Shown one piece after another: positions 1-10,094 of a DNA stretch of 64,000 nt. The stretch covers positions 1,240,001 through 1,304,000 of the forward strand of contig OX595988.1 of NCBI GenBank assembly GCA_951394045.1, given 5' to 3'. A model generated the notes under the pieces. That model saw only the letters and a list, made by a program, of their open reading frames with translations, had not been told where the DNA came from and did no database searches. The position numbers and the translations under genes were made by a program. Position 1 is the stretch's first letter. Each line of letters begins with the position of its first letter. This stretch comes from Nitzschia sp. DOCU1 (lineage: Eukaryota > Bacillariophyta > Bacillariophyceae > Bacillariales > Bacillariaceae).

Positions 1-29
1 CTAGCATGCTTTTCATAACGTGGGTGCGT

Positions 30-1461
30 CTACCTACGGGCTCGTTTCGCGTCTCGGGCCCTCTTACCTTGCCGCCCAGCGCCAGCTCCAGACCCAGCAC
101 CTTTGCCGCTGGCACTCTTCTTTGTACCCATGCCGGGGAAGTTACCTCTTGGATTGAATCCCGAAACGTCATTCATGGACGCCCGATCATTTTGTTTGAA
201 ACGGCCCTTCTTTCCACCAAAGCCATACTTGCGATTTGCTGCTTCCCGTTTCTTGTTGGGCCCCCCTTTCATATACACTTCATCCGCATCGTCCCGCAAA
301 GCACCACCACGATTTCGGGCAGCTGTATTGGCCCACTCCTCGACTTCCTGAAAGTGCTCTCGCTTTCGCTTGGCCTTCTCTGCTTGCTTGTTGGCTTGGG
401 ACTCTTTTGCGCGGAGCTTGTGCTCGCGATTGGACTTGCGCTGTGCCACAGCTTCCATCTTTTTGGTTTCGAAGATGAGTCTGTCCTTGACCTTGGCCAT
501 GTGGTCTGCGGGGATAAAGCACAACGATGAGCTTCATCAAGTTAAAATTATTCACCTGCGCCGATCTTCCGATGAAAAACTTACCGTCGGTTTTGATCAT
601 TTCAGCAAAGAAATCATCAGGGCGTGCAAAGGGGATGCCAGCTTCTTTGCACTTGAGTCGAGCGGCATGGACCGCCTCCAATGCAGAGTTGTAAAATGCT
701 ACCTCACGTTTAAGATCATCATGGATATCCAGTGGACTGCTATCATCACCAATTTTCTCCCCAAAAGGCAAGGGGGTTGGCGGGACGATGTGAAAGGTCT
801 CGGCCCAAGGCAATTTCGTATGCGATGCCACCAACTCGGCGGTTACCACAGATAGAGCCTTGGAATTTACCTGGTTATTCTTGGTCAGACGCTGTGCCTT
901 ATCATCCACTTCGTCGTCCTCCTCCTCTTCATCGTCGTCTTCATCGCTGTCCTTCTCGTCCCCAGACTCTTCATCACCGCTTTTCTCTTCTTCTACGGCA
1001 TCGGCGGGTGCCTCAGTAGTGACCGGCAACTTGGCCTCTTCGTCCTCATCACTATCAGATTCAGATTCCTCATCGCCACTATTTTCTTCACTTCCACTGA
1101 CATCTTTTTCGTCTTCAGCTTTTGCGCCGCTGGTTTTCTCGTTTACGGCGCCGGCTTTACCCTTCTTTTTTGGCTGGTCTTCGTCATCACTAGAACCCAA
1201 GGTATCCTCTTCAAATTCTTCGTCGTTTTTGCCCTCCTCCTTTGCCTTCTTTAGAGCCTCAAGGACTTTGTCGAACTTTCCGGCCTCAATTTGTTGACGA
1301 AGATCTTTGGCTTTTGTCGTCCATTGACTCTCTGGAATTTCTTCGTCGTCCGAATCGGACATTTCTTCCAAAGCCTGCATGGTTACTCGCTCAGCCGCTG
1401 CCTTCTCTTGAGCTGGTGAAACCTTTTCCTTTTTTGACGACTTGCTCTTCTTCTTTGCCAT
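30..1461 (-). CDS. EBP2: EBP2-like rRNA-processing protein, two exons
   Basis: Nucleolar protein needed for 27S pre-rRNA processing and 60S ribosome assembly. Exons are complement(585..1461) and complement(30..505), with a 79-bp GTAAGT...CAG intron at 506-584. The join restores the conserved core reading AEMIKTDDHMAKVKDRLIF, which is broken in the unspliced frames. The product is 450 aa. The N-terminal half is very acidic (Ser/Asp/Glu tracts), the EBP2 core lies at about residues 225-350, and the C-terminus is Gly/Lys/Arg-rich and basic, as in eukaryotic EBP2. The start is the ATG at 1461; the frame continues upstream only through a TTG. A GTAAG sequence near 65-70 resembles a donor, but the unspliced basic tail fits the family better. 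It is transcribed divergently from the acetylglutamate kinase gene. Family identity is strong; nucleolar location is inferred from the family. Confidence 0.88.
506..584 (-). other. EBP2 intron
   Basis: Spliceosomal intron on the minus strand: donor GTAAGT at 584 downwards, acceptor CCGCAG ending at 506. Length is 79 bp. Removing it fuses the two EBP2 half-frames at Asp. Confidence 0.85.
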
Positions 1462-1966
1462 GATTAATGCTGGTGGTATGGTCAATAAAGAACGGAAACA
1501 ACAATCTCACCTCTAGAAGTAACATCAAGAAATAGAGACGAGCAATCACTTGTTGGGTGGAGCTTTCGAAGAAAAGAAATCCACCAAAGAAAAGGCAATC
1601 GACGACGGATTGATTGGTTTTGGTTTCATAGCCCCACGGAAGACAACCAGACGGGTCCAGTAGGTCAAAGCGAGCGATGACGACGAGGTCGAGAGGGGGC
1701 GGCCGGCCAGACGAGTTATTTTGTGGAGCATGGAACCGTCTGTCCGTCTTCAAACTTCGCCGATCGCTGCATTCCCGTGTCGGAGCGAAGTTCGTGATTC
1801 GCCGATCTTGCAATTGGAGTTGGCAAGAAGGAGAAGGATGCCGAGAAAGCCAATCAACCGGTCGAGACCGAAGCGGACGAGATCTAAGATCTCCTTCGCA
1901 TCTTCCCACATTTCCTCTTCGTGTCACTAAGACTCCCTTGACACTAAATCTCAACAGTTTATAACC
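1462..1966. promoter_or_regulatory. Divergent promoter region, EBP2 / argB
   Basis: A 505-bp stretch between two divergent start codons. It must hold both promoters and 5' UTRs. No TATA box or other motif stands out with confidence, and the open frames here have no family resemblance. Confidence 0.4.
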
Positions 1967-2977
1967 ATGAAGTTCATTGCAACTTTTACCTTCTCGCTCT
2001 TGTTGGGCGGCGTCACGGCGTTTTCACCCTTGGCTAGCACTCAAGGGGCGCTTTCACTTCGGTCACAAATCGCACCGTCGTCGACAACGCTCAATGCAGT
2101 TTCAGAGGACTTCTCTGCGAACGCTTTTACTATCGCAGACGCTGCCGCTAGCCTTCGAGGCAAGACCATCGTGGTCAAATATGGTGGCAATGCCATGACG
2201 TCACCCGAACTCAAGGCAGGCTTCTGTCAAGACGTTGCCGCACTTCAGAATCTAGGCATCCGCGTCGTCGTCGTTCACGGCGGTGGCCCCAAAATCAATG
2301 CTTTGCTTGATCAGGTAGGAGTAGAATCTAGATTCGAAGGTGGCATGAGAGTCAGTTCGAAAGAGGTCGTCGAGGTCGCCGAGATGGCTTTGTCTGGGAG
2401 CCTTAACAAGGAAATCGCCTCTATGATTAGCAGCTCAGGTGGCCATGCCCTCGGCATTTCGGGGCGCGACGACTCCCTGTTGCAATGCGTGAAGAAAATC
2501 AACAAGGACGGAGTCGACTTGGGATATGTCGGAGAAGTGGAAGTTGTCAACACGGCACTTCTAGAAAAGCTCCTTGACATTGGAATTTGTCCAGTCGTTA
2601 GTCCCATCGGTACCGGCATGGGCGCAGAAAAGGACATCGCCTACAACGTCAACGCTGATGTCGCCGCTGGCCGTATCGCCGGTGAGCTTCGCGCTGCTCG
2701 AGTTCTCTTCCTAACCGATATTGCTGGCGTTCTGAACAAGAACAAGGAATTGCTGGCGTCCCTCAGCTGTTCCGACGTCGATTCCTTGATCGACGACGAA
2801 ACAATCACGGGTGGAATGATCCCCAAGGTTTCCTACGCCACTAGTGCTGTCAAGTTGGGCGTTGGTGGTGCATTTATCACCGATGGACGGGTTCCACACG
2901 CCCTGTTGAAGGAAGTCCTGGCGGGAGGAGCTGCTGGTACCGGAAGTGGCGGTGGCGGTACCTTTGTCAGTTTGTAA
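1967..2977 (+). CDS. argB: Acetylglutamate kinase, plastid-targeted
   Basis: Catalyses the second step of arginine/ornithine synthesis, ATP-dependent phosphorylation of N-acetyl-L-glutamate. The 336-aa intronless product is an amino acid kinase. It has KYGGNAM at about residue 69, the glycine-rich VVHGGGPKIN loop near 102, the substrate motif FEGGMRVS near 123, NVNADVAAG near 225 and the nucleotide-site segment TGGMIPK near 281. The first ~20 residues are a hydrophobic signal peptide ending in GVTAF-SP, an ASAFAP-type plastid import motif, so the enzyme should act in the stroma. The Gly-rich C-terminal tail (GTGSGGGG) is odd but in frame. The start is the first ATG of the frame, directly before the signal peptide. 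In plastid lineages NAGK is usually controlled by arginine and PII; nothing here shows whether that holds. Confidence 0.94.
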   Translation: MKFIATFTFSLLLGGVTAFSPLASTQGALSLRSQIAPSSTTLNAVSEDFSANAFTIADAAASLRGKTIVVKYGGNAMTSPELKAGFCQDVAALQNLGIRVVVVHGGGPKINALLDQVGVESRFEGGMRVSSKEVVEVAEMALSGSLNKEIASMISSSGGHALGISGRDDSLLQCVKKINKDGVDLGYVGEVEVVNTALLEKLLDIGICPVVSPIGTGMGAEKDIAYNVNADVAAGRIAGELRAARVLFLTDIAGVLNKNKELLASLSCSDVDSLIDDETITGGMIPKVSYATSAVKLGVGGAFITDGRVPHALLKEVLAGGAAGTGSGGGGTFVSL

Positions 2978-3322
2978 ATCTTAACTAACTTTGAGTCCGC
3001 ACAGCCGGAGCAATCACATATGAGTTTCTAAGTTACTAGTTACTTTTCTCGAACTTGTAAAGTGTATTTGCTCTAGTAGCAAGTTGTAGTCTGAAACATT
3101 GCTTGGGCATGTTTAGAAGATGATTCTGGTGTCATTCGACTATTACCTAGCGGAGTACCTACTATCTGTGAGTCCTTACGTAGCGAGGCGGGTGTGTTGG
3201 ATCCGTTCGCGCGTTGGCAGCAATGACAATGATCAAAAGTGACCTTACAACCTCAGCAAATAGCAAAGACAGGAAAGGATTGACATTGCAAGGCATTATC
3301 GCCCTACAATCAGCATCCGATC
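2978..3322. other. Intergenic, no feature seen
   Basis: 345 bp between argB and the SPO11/TOP6A gene, both on the plus strand. It should contain the argB 3' UTR and the next promoter. I see no gene, repeat or clear regulatory site. Confidence 0.4.
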
Positions 3323-4836
3323 ATGCCACCAAAGAAGCGGTCTCGAACCGATGGTGAGACTGCAGGCAAAAAGCGGGTGCCGGTAGAGAAAGCCGATGAT
3401 TTAGATGTGGTTCTTTTGAAATGCCGCCAGCTCAAAACGGCGCTTCGGGAAAAGGATGCTGCATCTGCAGAAAATGTGCTTCCCGAGTCTGTCAAATCGG
3501 AAGAGATTGTTGAAGTCGCTGAATTGTCGGCGACTGAAGTGTTGGAAGGGATTGAGGGAGTTGCCTTGAACATTGCCCATCAAGTTTTGGCAAGAAAGGG
3601 ATTCACTTTGGACGTCCCTAGTAGATCGTCATCGAACCAAATTTACGTGAAAGAGTGGGATCGGATCGTTCTAGGAGGAAAGCGCCTGACTAGAACCTTT
3701 TTGAATGTCAGAGTAAGTAAAAAATCCTTACCCTAAACAGAACAATACGGCACTAGAAAGCTCACCAGTCACATTTCTTCAGGAATCTCGAAAGTCGGCC
3801 ATCACGCTTCGTGTCATGCAGCTTTTGCACGCAGTCTTGTCAAAACGAATTCACATTACAAAGCGTGATCTTTTTTATACGGATGTGAAACTTTTTGTCG
3901 ACCAGGCTGAATCGGACGGGGTCTTGGATGACGTTGCCACCATGATTGGGTGCACTAGATCGAACCTTCACGTGGTGGCATCCGACAAGGGTCTGGTAGT
4001 CGGACGCATCCAATTCGAAGAAGATGGTGACCCTATCGATTGTACTCGAATGGGTGTGGGAGGGAAAGCAATCCCTCCATACATCGACAAGATTGAAAAG
4101 ATTCAAAGCGATGCCGAGTTTGTCCTTCTGATCGAGAAGGAAGCCGCATACATGCGTCTGGCAGTAAGTCATTTGTTGGTTTTATGAGACGAGTTTGTAT
4201 TGAATTATGCTCATCAGTACTTTCGCTTTATATGGTGCTGTAGGAAGATCGCTTTTATAACAAATACCCGTGTATCGTCATCACCGCGAAGGGTCAGCCG
4301 GATGTAGCCACACGCATGTTTTTGTCCAGAATTACAACTGAATTGAAGATTCCAGTTCTTGGATTGGTGGACTCGGATCCCTATGGGCTCAAGATTCTGT
4401 CCGTCTACATGTCTGGAAGTAAGAATATGAGCTATGATAGTGCATCGCTGACGACGCCTGATATTATGTGGCTTGGCCTACGTCCATCGGACTTGAACAA
4501 GTATGACCTCCCAGACCAATGTCGATTAGACATGACTGAAAACGATATAAAGACAGGACAGGAGCTAATGAAGGAAGACTTCATTATGAAGAATCCAAAG
4601 TGGATGAAGGAACTTGAAATTATGGTAAGCATTCCAACAGCTTGCGTGGGATGGGAAGCGCCCCGCCCCATTTCTCCTGCTCGATGCTTTTCTCACCCGA
4701 TAATTCTTACCTTGCTCGTTGTATTCAGGTCAAGACGAAGAAAAAGGCCGAGATCCAGGCGTTATCTTCGTTTGGCTTTCAGTACATTACAGAAGAGTAC
4801 TTGCCCCGAAAACTCCGAGAAGGCGATTGGATTTAG
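3323..4836 (+). CDS. SPO11: SPO11 / topoisomerase VI subunit A homologue, four exons
   Basis: DNA-cleaving subunit of the SPO11/TopoVI-A family. Exons 3323..3712, 3783..4163, 4244..4624 and 4729..4836 are joined by three short GT-AG introns, giving 419 aa. The N-terminus carries a basic nuclear-signal-like stretch (PPKKRSR, GKKR). The winged-helix catalytic motif [12 protein letters not shown] includes the tyrosine expected to attack DNA. The Toprim half shows [10 protein letters not shown] (acidic metal ligand), [12 protein letters not shown] and the [12 protein letters not shown]xD pair. The last residues [11 protein letters not shown]...GDWI match the plant/protist family end. Archaeal-like features suggest the SPO11-3/TOP6A branch, which acts with TOP6B in decatenation and endoreduplication, but a meiotic SPO11 cannot be excluded without a tree. 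All catalytic motifs are intact. Confidence 0.87.
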
Positions 4837-5109
4837 GGAGCAATCGAGCATTACACTATTACCGGTAGTATGAATGGGGCAGACGCTTCTTAGGTTCTTC
4901 GACTACGAAAGGAACTGTCGCTGGCAGAATTGTGGTGCATATCGTTCCTGTCATATTACTGCACCAGGTAGCAACTGTAGAAGTACTAGAGAGATTTCTG
5001 TCAGCATAGCTTTAGTAAGTCGACCTAGTCGAACACAAAAGATACCTGAACAAAAACTTGTTTCCTAGTATACTGTAACTGACTTGACTTCTTGAAAATG
5101 ATCCCAAAA

Positions 5110-6501
5110 TCAATATTGCATTCGAATTCGTTTGGAACTGATGTCTTCTTCAGGACTGGATGTAGTAGAGTCGGCAACTGGATCCCTTAAAGCCGAGCGA
5201 CGCTTTCGTAGTTCTGCGCGCATAATCTGACTAATCTTCTCCTGGGCTGCCTTCTCGGGCACTTCCTCCCATCCCTCTGTTGTTCTCCGGAGAAATCGAC
5301 CTCCTCCCTGCTCGACCGAGTTAAAAATATGGATCGTTGTCGTTGTCTTCGTCACCCTTTCCGTGGCTTCCATGTATTGCTCAGCATACTCTATAACGAG
5401 TCTCGTAAGGTGAGCGTTCCCGTGCCACGAGTGAAAAGGTGGGCCACGGCCGCACAATACGTCCATTTTAGTTGGAAACAAAGCGAAACCAGGCGTCGCT
5501 GACTGTTCCTCGAGGCGTCTTGCAGCTGCTTCCGTTTGTTGGCGATCACGGATATATGCTTCGATGGATGCCTGGGACAAGACCCCTTCGCCAGGGGATA
5601 AACAGTGCTGCAAGTTGACGCCAAACTGCATCAAAGTGTACTGTACCTCCAACTTCGAGCCAAAGTGGGTGCGTTCACGAAGTCGACCATTTTTCCCAAC
5701 CAACACGTGAAAAAGGTTCAACAGGGTACGAACAGCCGGCTGGTCGTAACATAGATGGAAAGCACAAGTCCGAAAAGGCCAGGCGAGTATGATCTTTTCT
5801 GTTTTCAAAATATAATCGATGAATTGACCCAAGGATGACCTCCATTCTCCGAAACAGTTGACAACTTTCACGACACCCTTCTTTTGAATTTCTTCGTTCT
5901 CTTCGAGGGCCGACATGATCTGGTACCAGTTATATCGAAGTTGTGTTTTCCAGTTCGATACGTCATACACACTGAATGTAAAGAGGCAAACGCCCCTCCC
6001 TTGTCGATCTCGCAATAGCTGAGTGGAGCCACTACGCATGCATATCATTTCTTCTTCTGTCAAGTCGTCCAGTGTTATTTTCTTCGTTAGCTTGTCGTCA
6101 CCAAACAAGAGGAGTTTGTACTCGAAGTGTCTGTACATTGATTCGGCCGCTTTGGCGGGATCAAATCGTTCTGCACGCAAGAACATCATGTGAAACTTGT
6201 CGTCGGTTCCCAAAGATGGCTTCAAGAAAATAGCTCGATCAAGCGCCTTTTTCTTCTGCCTGGGAACCTTGGAAAGTTCGTCTCGCATTTCTTGAAGACA
6301 GGCTGAGACAAATTCTGGCGCTTCGTCCGTAATCTGAGAGACACCGTGAACCTCCTCGTACAGGAGTTCTCGCTGCTCGACGGTCAACTCATTCATCTCT
6401 CTTGCCATGAGATCTCCGTCGACTTCGACATCCTCAGGGCGATGGTATCGTTGACCCGCCGTACCGTTCCCGTCATTGCAGCAAGACCTTGCGGTTAGCA
6501 T
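5110..6501 (-). CDS. CRAL-TRIO lipid-binding domain fused to DUF6824
   Basis: Intronless, 463 aa. Residues from about 75 to 310 resemble a SEC14/CRAL-TRIO lipid-transfer module: an N-terminal helical part with KFHMMFLRAERFDPAKAA (the usual 'LRFLRAR-FD--KA' turn), followed by the sheet region GRGVCLFTF, VVKVVNCFGEWRSS and an 'ILAWPFRTCAFHLCYDQPA' stretch. Residues from about 345 to 440 carry DUF6824, a domain much expanded in diatoms (DVLCGRGPPFHSWHGN, then a conserved Tyr, then GGGRFLRRTTEGWEEV). The C-terminus has a basic, nuclear-signal-like SSKRIRMQY. The start is the first true ATG, at 6501; the frame extends further only through TTG. The combination suggests lipid- or phosphoinositide-linked regulation, but the function of DUF6824 is unknown and that is inference. 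Confidence 0.8.
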   Translation of the reverse strand: MLTARSCCNDGNGTAGQRYHRPEDVEVDGDLMAREMNELTVEQRELLYEEVHGVSQITDEAPEFVSACLQEMRDELSKVPRQKKKALDRAIFLKPSLGTDDKFHMMFLRAERFDPAKAAESMYRHFEYKLLLFGDDKLTKKITLDDLTEEEMICMRSGSTQLLRDRQGRGVCLFTFSVYDVSNWKTQLRYNWYQIMSALEENEEIQKKGVVKVVNCFGEWRSSLGQFIDYILKTEKIILAWPFRTCAFHLCYDQPAVRTLLNLFHVLVGKNGRLRERTHFGSKLEVQYTLMQFGVNLQHCLSPGEGVLSQASIEAYIRDRQQTEAAARRLEEQSATPGFALFPTKMDVLCGRGPPFHSWHGNAHLTRLVIEYAEQYMEATERVTKTTTTIHIFNSVEQGGGRFLRRTTEGWEEVPEKAAQEKISQIMRAELRKRRSALRDPVADSTTSSPEEDISSKRIRMQY

Positions 6502-7430
6502 CCTCTTTGCCAACAAATCCGAGGGGCGGAAAACTAGCAAGATCTCCAGCTCAAGACCTTTATGTTTTGGACGAAAGGGAAGCGATGGGTGGATTCGAGT
6601 CCTTTTAGAAGAAATAGTACGATTCCTCCACTTCCCGATGTGAACAACTCTGAGGGACGGGAAACTACCGGTAATAGCAGTATCTCCGGGCGCAAAAGAC
6701 CTTTGTGTTTTGGACGAAAGGAATCAAATTACCAGTGTATCAAACATCCTGCTAACTGTTCCCTCTGGCTTTAAACCCTACAGTAAAGGCCGAGGACCGA
6801 AGATGAATATTTAACGAAGACAGGTGTTTTGTAGAAATCATCTTTGCGCCTACTGTAGAGTTTTCCCGAAAGGCTGTTCTCCTCAGTACTCCGGGGCTTA
6901 TTTCTCTCTATGGTTTAATTATGAGCGTTTCCCTTGGACGACTCACTCCAAAAATGGATCCCCATCATCGCGAGAAACCAACAAGGAGAGGGCTTCCCGT
7001 CGGCCGGACAAATAGTACTAAACTAGGCGCGCACTCTCTCCCCCATTTCCCTTCACAAATTCCCAATCGTCCTTGCGGAGTCTGAGCCGACGTAGTCACA
7101 CCTTGAGGAATGCTTTTCCCCCTTTCCCATCTATCGATATGCCTCTTGGCGATCGGGAGGGGTCCTAGTCCATATCGTACTGTATGATCATCTTATTATA
7201 AAATGTTGGCACCTATTCCATAGTGGCAGATGTTTGGAAAAAATAATTCTCGATGAGCAAAGCAAGTGGGGAGGCTACGCAGTACATCCAGGTTACTCGG
7301 GCGCCGGCTGCGTAGTTGCATCCATCACATCATCAGGAATGCATAGTAGCCTAACCCCTCTTAGTAATGAGATGCCCATTGCACGCAAACATACAAGTAG
7401 TGAGATAAGCACCAGTTAGTATGATCTCTA
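6502..7430. other. Intergenic with duplicated upstream segment
   Basis: Upstream region of the CRAL-TRIO/DUF6824 gene. It contains an imperfect direct repeat (listed separately) and no open frame with any family resemblance. A perfect TACCGGTA palindrome lies at 6666-6673. Confidence 0.4.
6511..6724. repeat. Imperfect direct repeat in promoter of CRAL-TRIO gene
   Basis: Two related segments, about 6511-6583 and 6642-6724. Their best part, 26 bp starting AAGACCTTT and ending GACGAAAGG at 6553-6578 and 6696-6721, differs at a single base. The second copy carries an extra CCGGTAATA block. The copies sit just upstream of the start codon, so the proximal promoter or 5' UTR has been duplicated. 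Confidence 0.7.
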
Positions 7431-8376
7431 GCTAGTGCTGCTTTGATTATGGCTATGAGTCTATTCCTTTTGTTGAGAACTTTGATCCTCTCCTCCCTGC
7501 TGTGTGGCCTCATATTGATTGTAACCATTTGATTAGTTCTTGGCCCATGACCTAGCTTACCAACACAGGCATAGTTGATGCTGGGCTAGTCGAAATGGTG
7601 GAATAAATGGCTGTTTTGCCATTGTTCAGAGACAATTTCTCAGACAATCTTTCTGAAAGGTTCCTCATTGCAAATGAGTCAGCAAGTTGTGGGAAGATGG
7701 AAATAAATTGGGGCCCAGGATGTTGTCCTTGCAAGCAACTGTGCCCACATAGTTGTCCTTGTAATCCTGTCATTTCTGGACTTTTCCCAGCTCATTCACA
7801 GGATCCAAAGGTTGTCACCGTTTTTTGCAAGCATATACAGTTCCCAATCCTTCCTTCCCATTCTTCAAGAATGAGTCATTCACATAATGCAAGTTGGGAG
7901 TCTATCATCCATCATGGAAGCCAGACTGCTGCTGATAAATATCAAGCAAAAAATAGAAATAACAGGGCTGATGCCAGTTGCTCCTGTTCCCAGCAAGAAC
8001 AATAATGACAAGATTGGTTGTGACCAGCCATGTCCCATCATCGAATAGCCAGCCATGGAAGCAGAAATGTAAGATCCAAACAATTCCCAAAGGAAGTAGT
8101 GAAGGTTCTTGCTGCCCTTTGCATTAAGAAAGCAATTACAACTTTGTTGGAGAAAAGATGACAATGCAGCTTTCTGCTTTTGCGCCTGGTCCTTCTGCTT
8201 CTTTCTTTTTCCAGTCTTGCACTACGGTCAGCTAACCTCTCTTCTGGAGATTTGGTGGTGCCCTTAGGATGGCCTCTCTGACCAGACATGTTGGCCTTTG
8301 TGTTGTGCAATGGATTTTGGTCAGTAGTAACAACAATGGATTGATTGTGTCGGCGGCGGCGCATTTGCATTATCAA
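7431..8376 (-). pseudogene. Degenerate coding remnant, possibly transposon-derived
   Basis: On the minus strand, from an ATG near 8289, a short basic stretch reads like a real protein start (MSGQRGHPKGTTKSPEERLA, then an Arg/Lys-rich helix). The frame then breaks up, and fragments of similar hydrophobic composition continue in other frames down to about 7550. No intact ORF spans it. Gly-Lys-Pro basic starts of this sort occur in diatom transposon proteins, but no catalytic motif can be recognised. The assignment as a decayed mobile-element gene is weak inference. Confidence 0.25.
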
Positions 8377-8377
8377 T

Positions 8378-8399
8378 AGAGCATCTGCAGCGGTAGAGC
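8378..8399 (+). repeat. Left terminal inverted repeat of MITE-like block
   Basis: Starts AGAGCATCTGCAGCG. It matches the reverse complement of 9995-10019 with one substitution and two one-base indels. Confidence 0.55.
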
Positions 8400-9994
8400 T
8401 AAAAGCTATATTGTAGCCCAGATTTTAGCTTTGCACACAAAAGTGCATCCACAATGGGCACTTTTCATGCTAAATAAAATAGCTCAGGCTATTTTAGCTC
8501 CAAGCTATTTTCCCCCCAAAATAGCCCGGAGCTATTTTCTGAGCTATTTTTTCCCACGCAAAGCTATTTTTATGTACTTATACAGCTCTGAAGATAGCTT
8601 TCACCACTGTGTTGCAGTAGACAATTGCACACCTCTATTTCCTTTCATTTCACAAAAGCTCCTTCTTTGCTCTCTCTATGCCATTGTCCTCTTCAAATTT
8701 CAAATTGAGTTGCATCATCCGATTTGGTACCATCGACGGAGGAGCTGGACGGTGCTTCATTCATCCTCATCCCTAGTGTCCCATCAAAACTTCAAAACTT
8801 TCCACTGCATTGATGCATCAAAGCTTCAAAACTTTCACTCTTTGAAGTGAATGCCATGGAGGAAGACACATCCTTCATGATACTGCTCGTTGTTTGAGTT
8901 CATACTGTGCTGTAGCTATCTGCAAGTCGCTCTCAATTGTGTGAGCAGGTTCCCACCAGTAAAGTTCAGTTAAACCAATTAATTTTTATGTGTTTTGCTC
9001 TGATCCAATCTCCTGCCAAAAATTGAAAAATAGCCCAGTCCTGGGAGTCATTTTGGTGTGCGACGGTTGTGGATTCACTCTTTGTACTATGCCACGTCAC
9101 AGAGATAATAGCTCGGGGAGAAATAGCCCAGCAAAATAGCCCTAAGAGCATCACCAATTGGGGGTATAAATGACCCGTTTATCCAAAACAACATAATTTG
9201 GCATCACCTACCAGGGGAAATCTATGCTCAAAACTTTATGAAATATGGATGGGTCCCATAAATTTCCAAAATTTATGGGGCCGACCGATAAACAGGCGAT
9301 TTATACCAAACCACAAAATGTCAATCAGGAGAGAATTCAAACATATATGATTGCAAATATGTTTATGCAAAGTGCTGCCAATCCCGCCAAACCGTTCGAT
9401 CAAATCCACAATGCCGACAACCACGACAACAAGAAGGACAAAACAACACCTTGGTTTACCACAACTTCACCGTCGCTCAATGTTTCGATCTTCCAAAGTA
9501 GTGTAGTGATAACCCAAGCACAGTGTTTTGCACGGTTGAAGATGGGTCTGATGCTAAAGAGAGAGCGAGCACAAAAGCAGCAGTGAAAGCAAAAATCAAC
9601 ATGTTGTTGTTTCTTTATCAGTCTGCCGTCTCAAAACAAATGCCATGCCCGACGCCTCCAAATCCGGCAGCAATGCCACATATCATGGGACAAAGGGATG
9701 TGAAGGAAGCAGGGGGGCAGGATTGTAATGTCGATCCAATTGTCGTTGGCAAGAGAGGATTATCACATCATCGTCGTTGTCGTCAGTTCTGCCGACCAAA
9801 ACGAATAAATATTTAAGGTATGAGTATATGTCTAGTATCAACGTCACTACGTATGAACAACTAAAATATTTGGGGGAATTATCCTTGACGCGGTTGGTGA
9901 TGCGAAGCGAAGAGCCCCATAAACTTCCGTCATAAATCATGATGGGCCAGTAAACCCCCCAAAAAATAAGGGCCCGATTATGATAGAGTGATGG

Positions 9995-10019
9995 GCTCTA
10001 ACCACGCTGCGGATGCTCT
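9995..10019 (-). repeat. Right terminal inverted repeat of MITE-like block
   Basis: The reverse complement starts AGAGCATCCGCAGCG, the partner of 8378-8399. An 11-bp perfect inverted match also exists between 9142-9152 and 10012-10022 (CTAAGAGCATC), which would delimit a smaller element of about 880 bp. Confidence 0.55.
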
Positions 10020-10094
10020 TAGTCGATAGATTCTTCGGCGCGACGCTTTCCCTCGATCTATTGAAGGCAGTCAAGCCTTCAAGGTGTGAGAAGC

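Larger units (their letters stand above)
8378..10019. mobile_element. Nested MITE-like non-autonomous DNA elements
   Basis: A 1.6-kb gene-less block bounded by inverted ends. The plus strand at 8378-8399 begins AGAGCATCTGCAGCG, and the reverse complement of 9995-10019 begins AGAGCATCCGCAGCG, followed in both by GGT/AGAGC. Related forward ends occur inside at about 8441 (AGTGCATCCACAATGG) and 9145 (AGAGCATCACCAATTGG), and another reversed end near 9073-9087. The first part is rich in AGCTATTTT / AAAATAGCC words that can pair with one another. This pattern fits several related MITEs inserted into each other. Clear target-site duplications were not found, so the superfamily is unresolved; TIRs of this sort occur in PIF/Harbinger and other families. 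Confidence 0.55.

Noticed and set aside
63..75. GTAAG donor-like site near the EBP2 3' end
   Set aside because: Reading through gives the basic tail expected for EBP2, and no matching acceptor can be seen within the window.
860..1297. Long serine-rich open frame on the plus strand
   Set aside because: It is the antisense image of the Asp/Glu codons of EBP2; the minus strand has the conserved family core.
8470..8580. Possible CRISPR-like repeat cluster
   Set aside because: Short words at irregular spacing without unique spacers, in a eukaryotic MITE context; not a CRISPR array.
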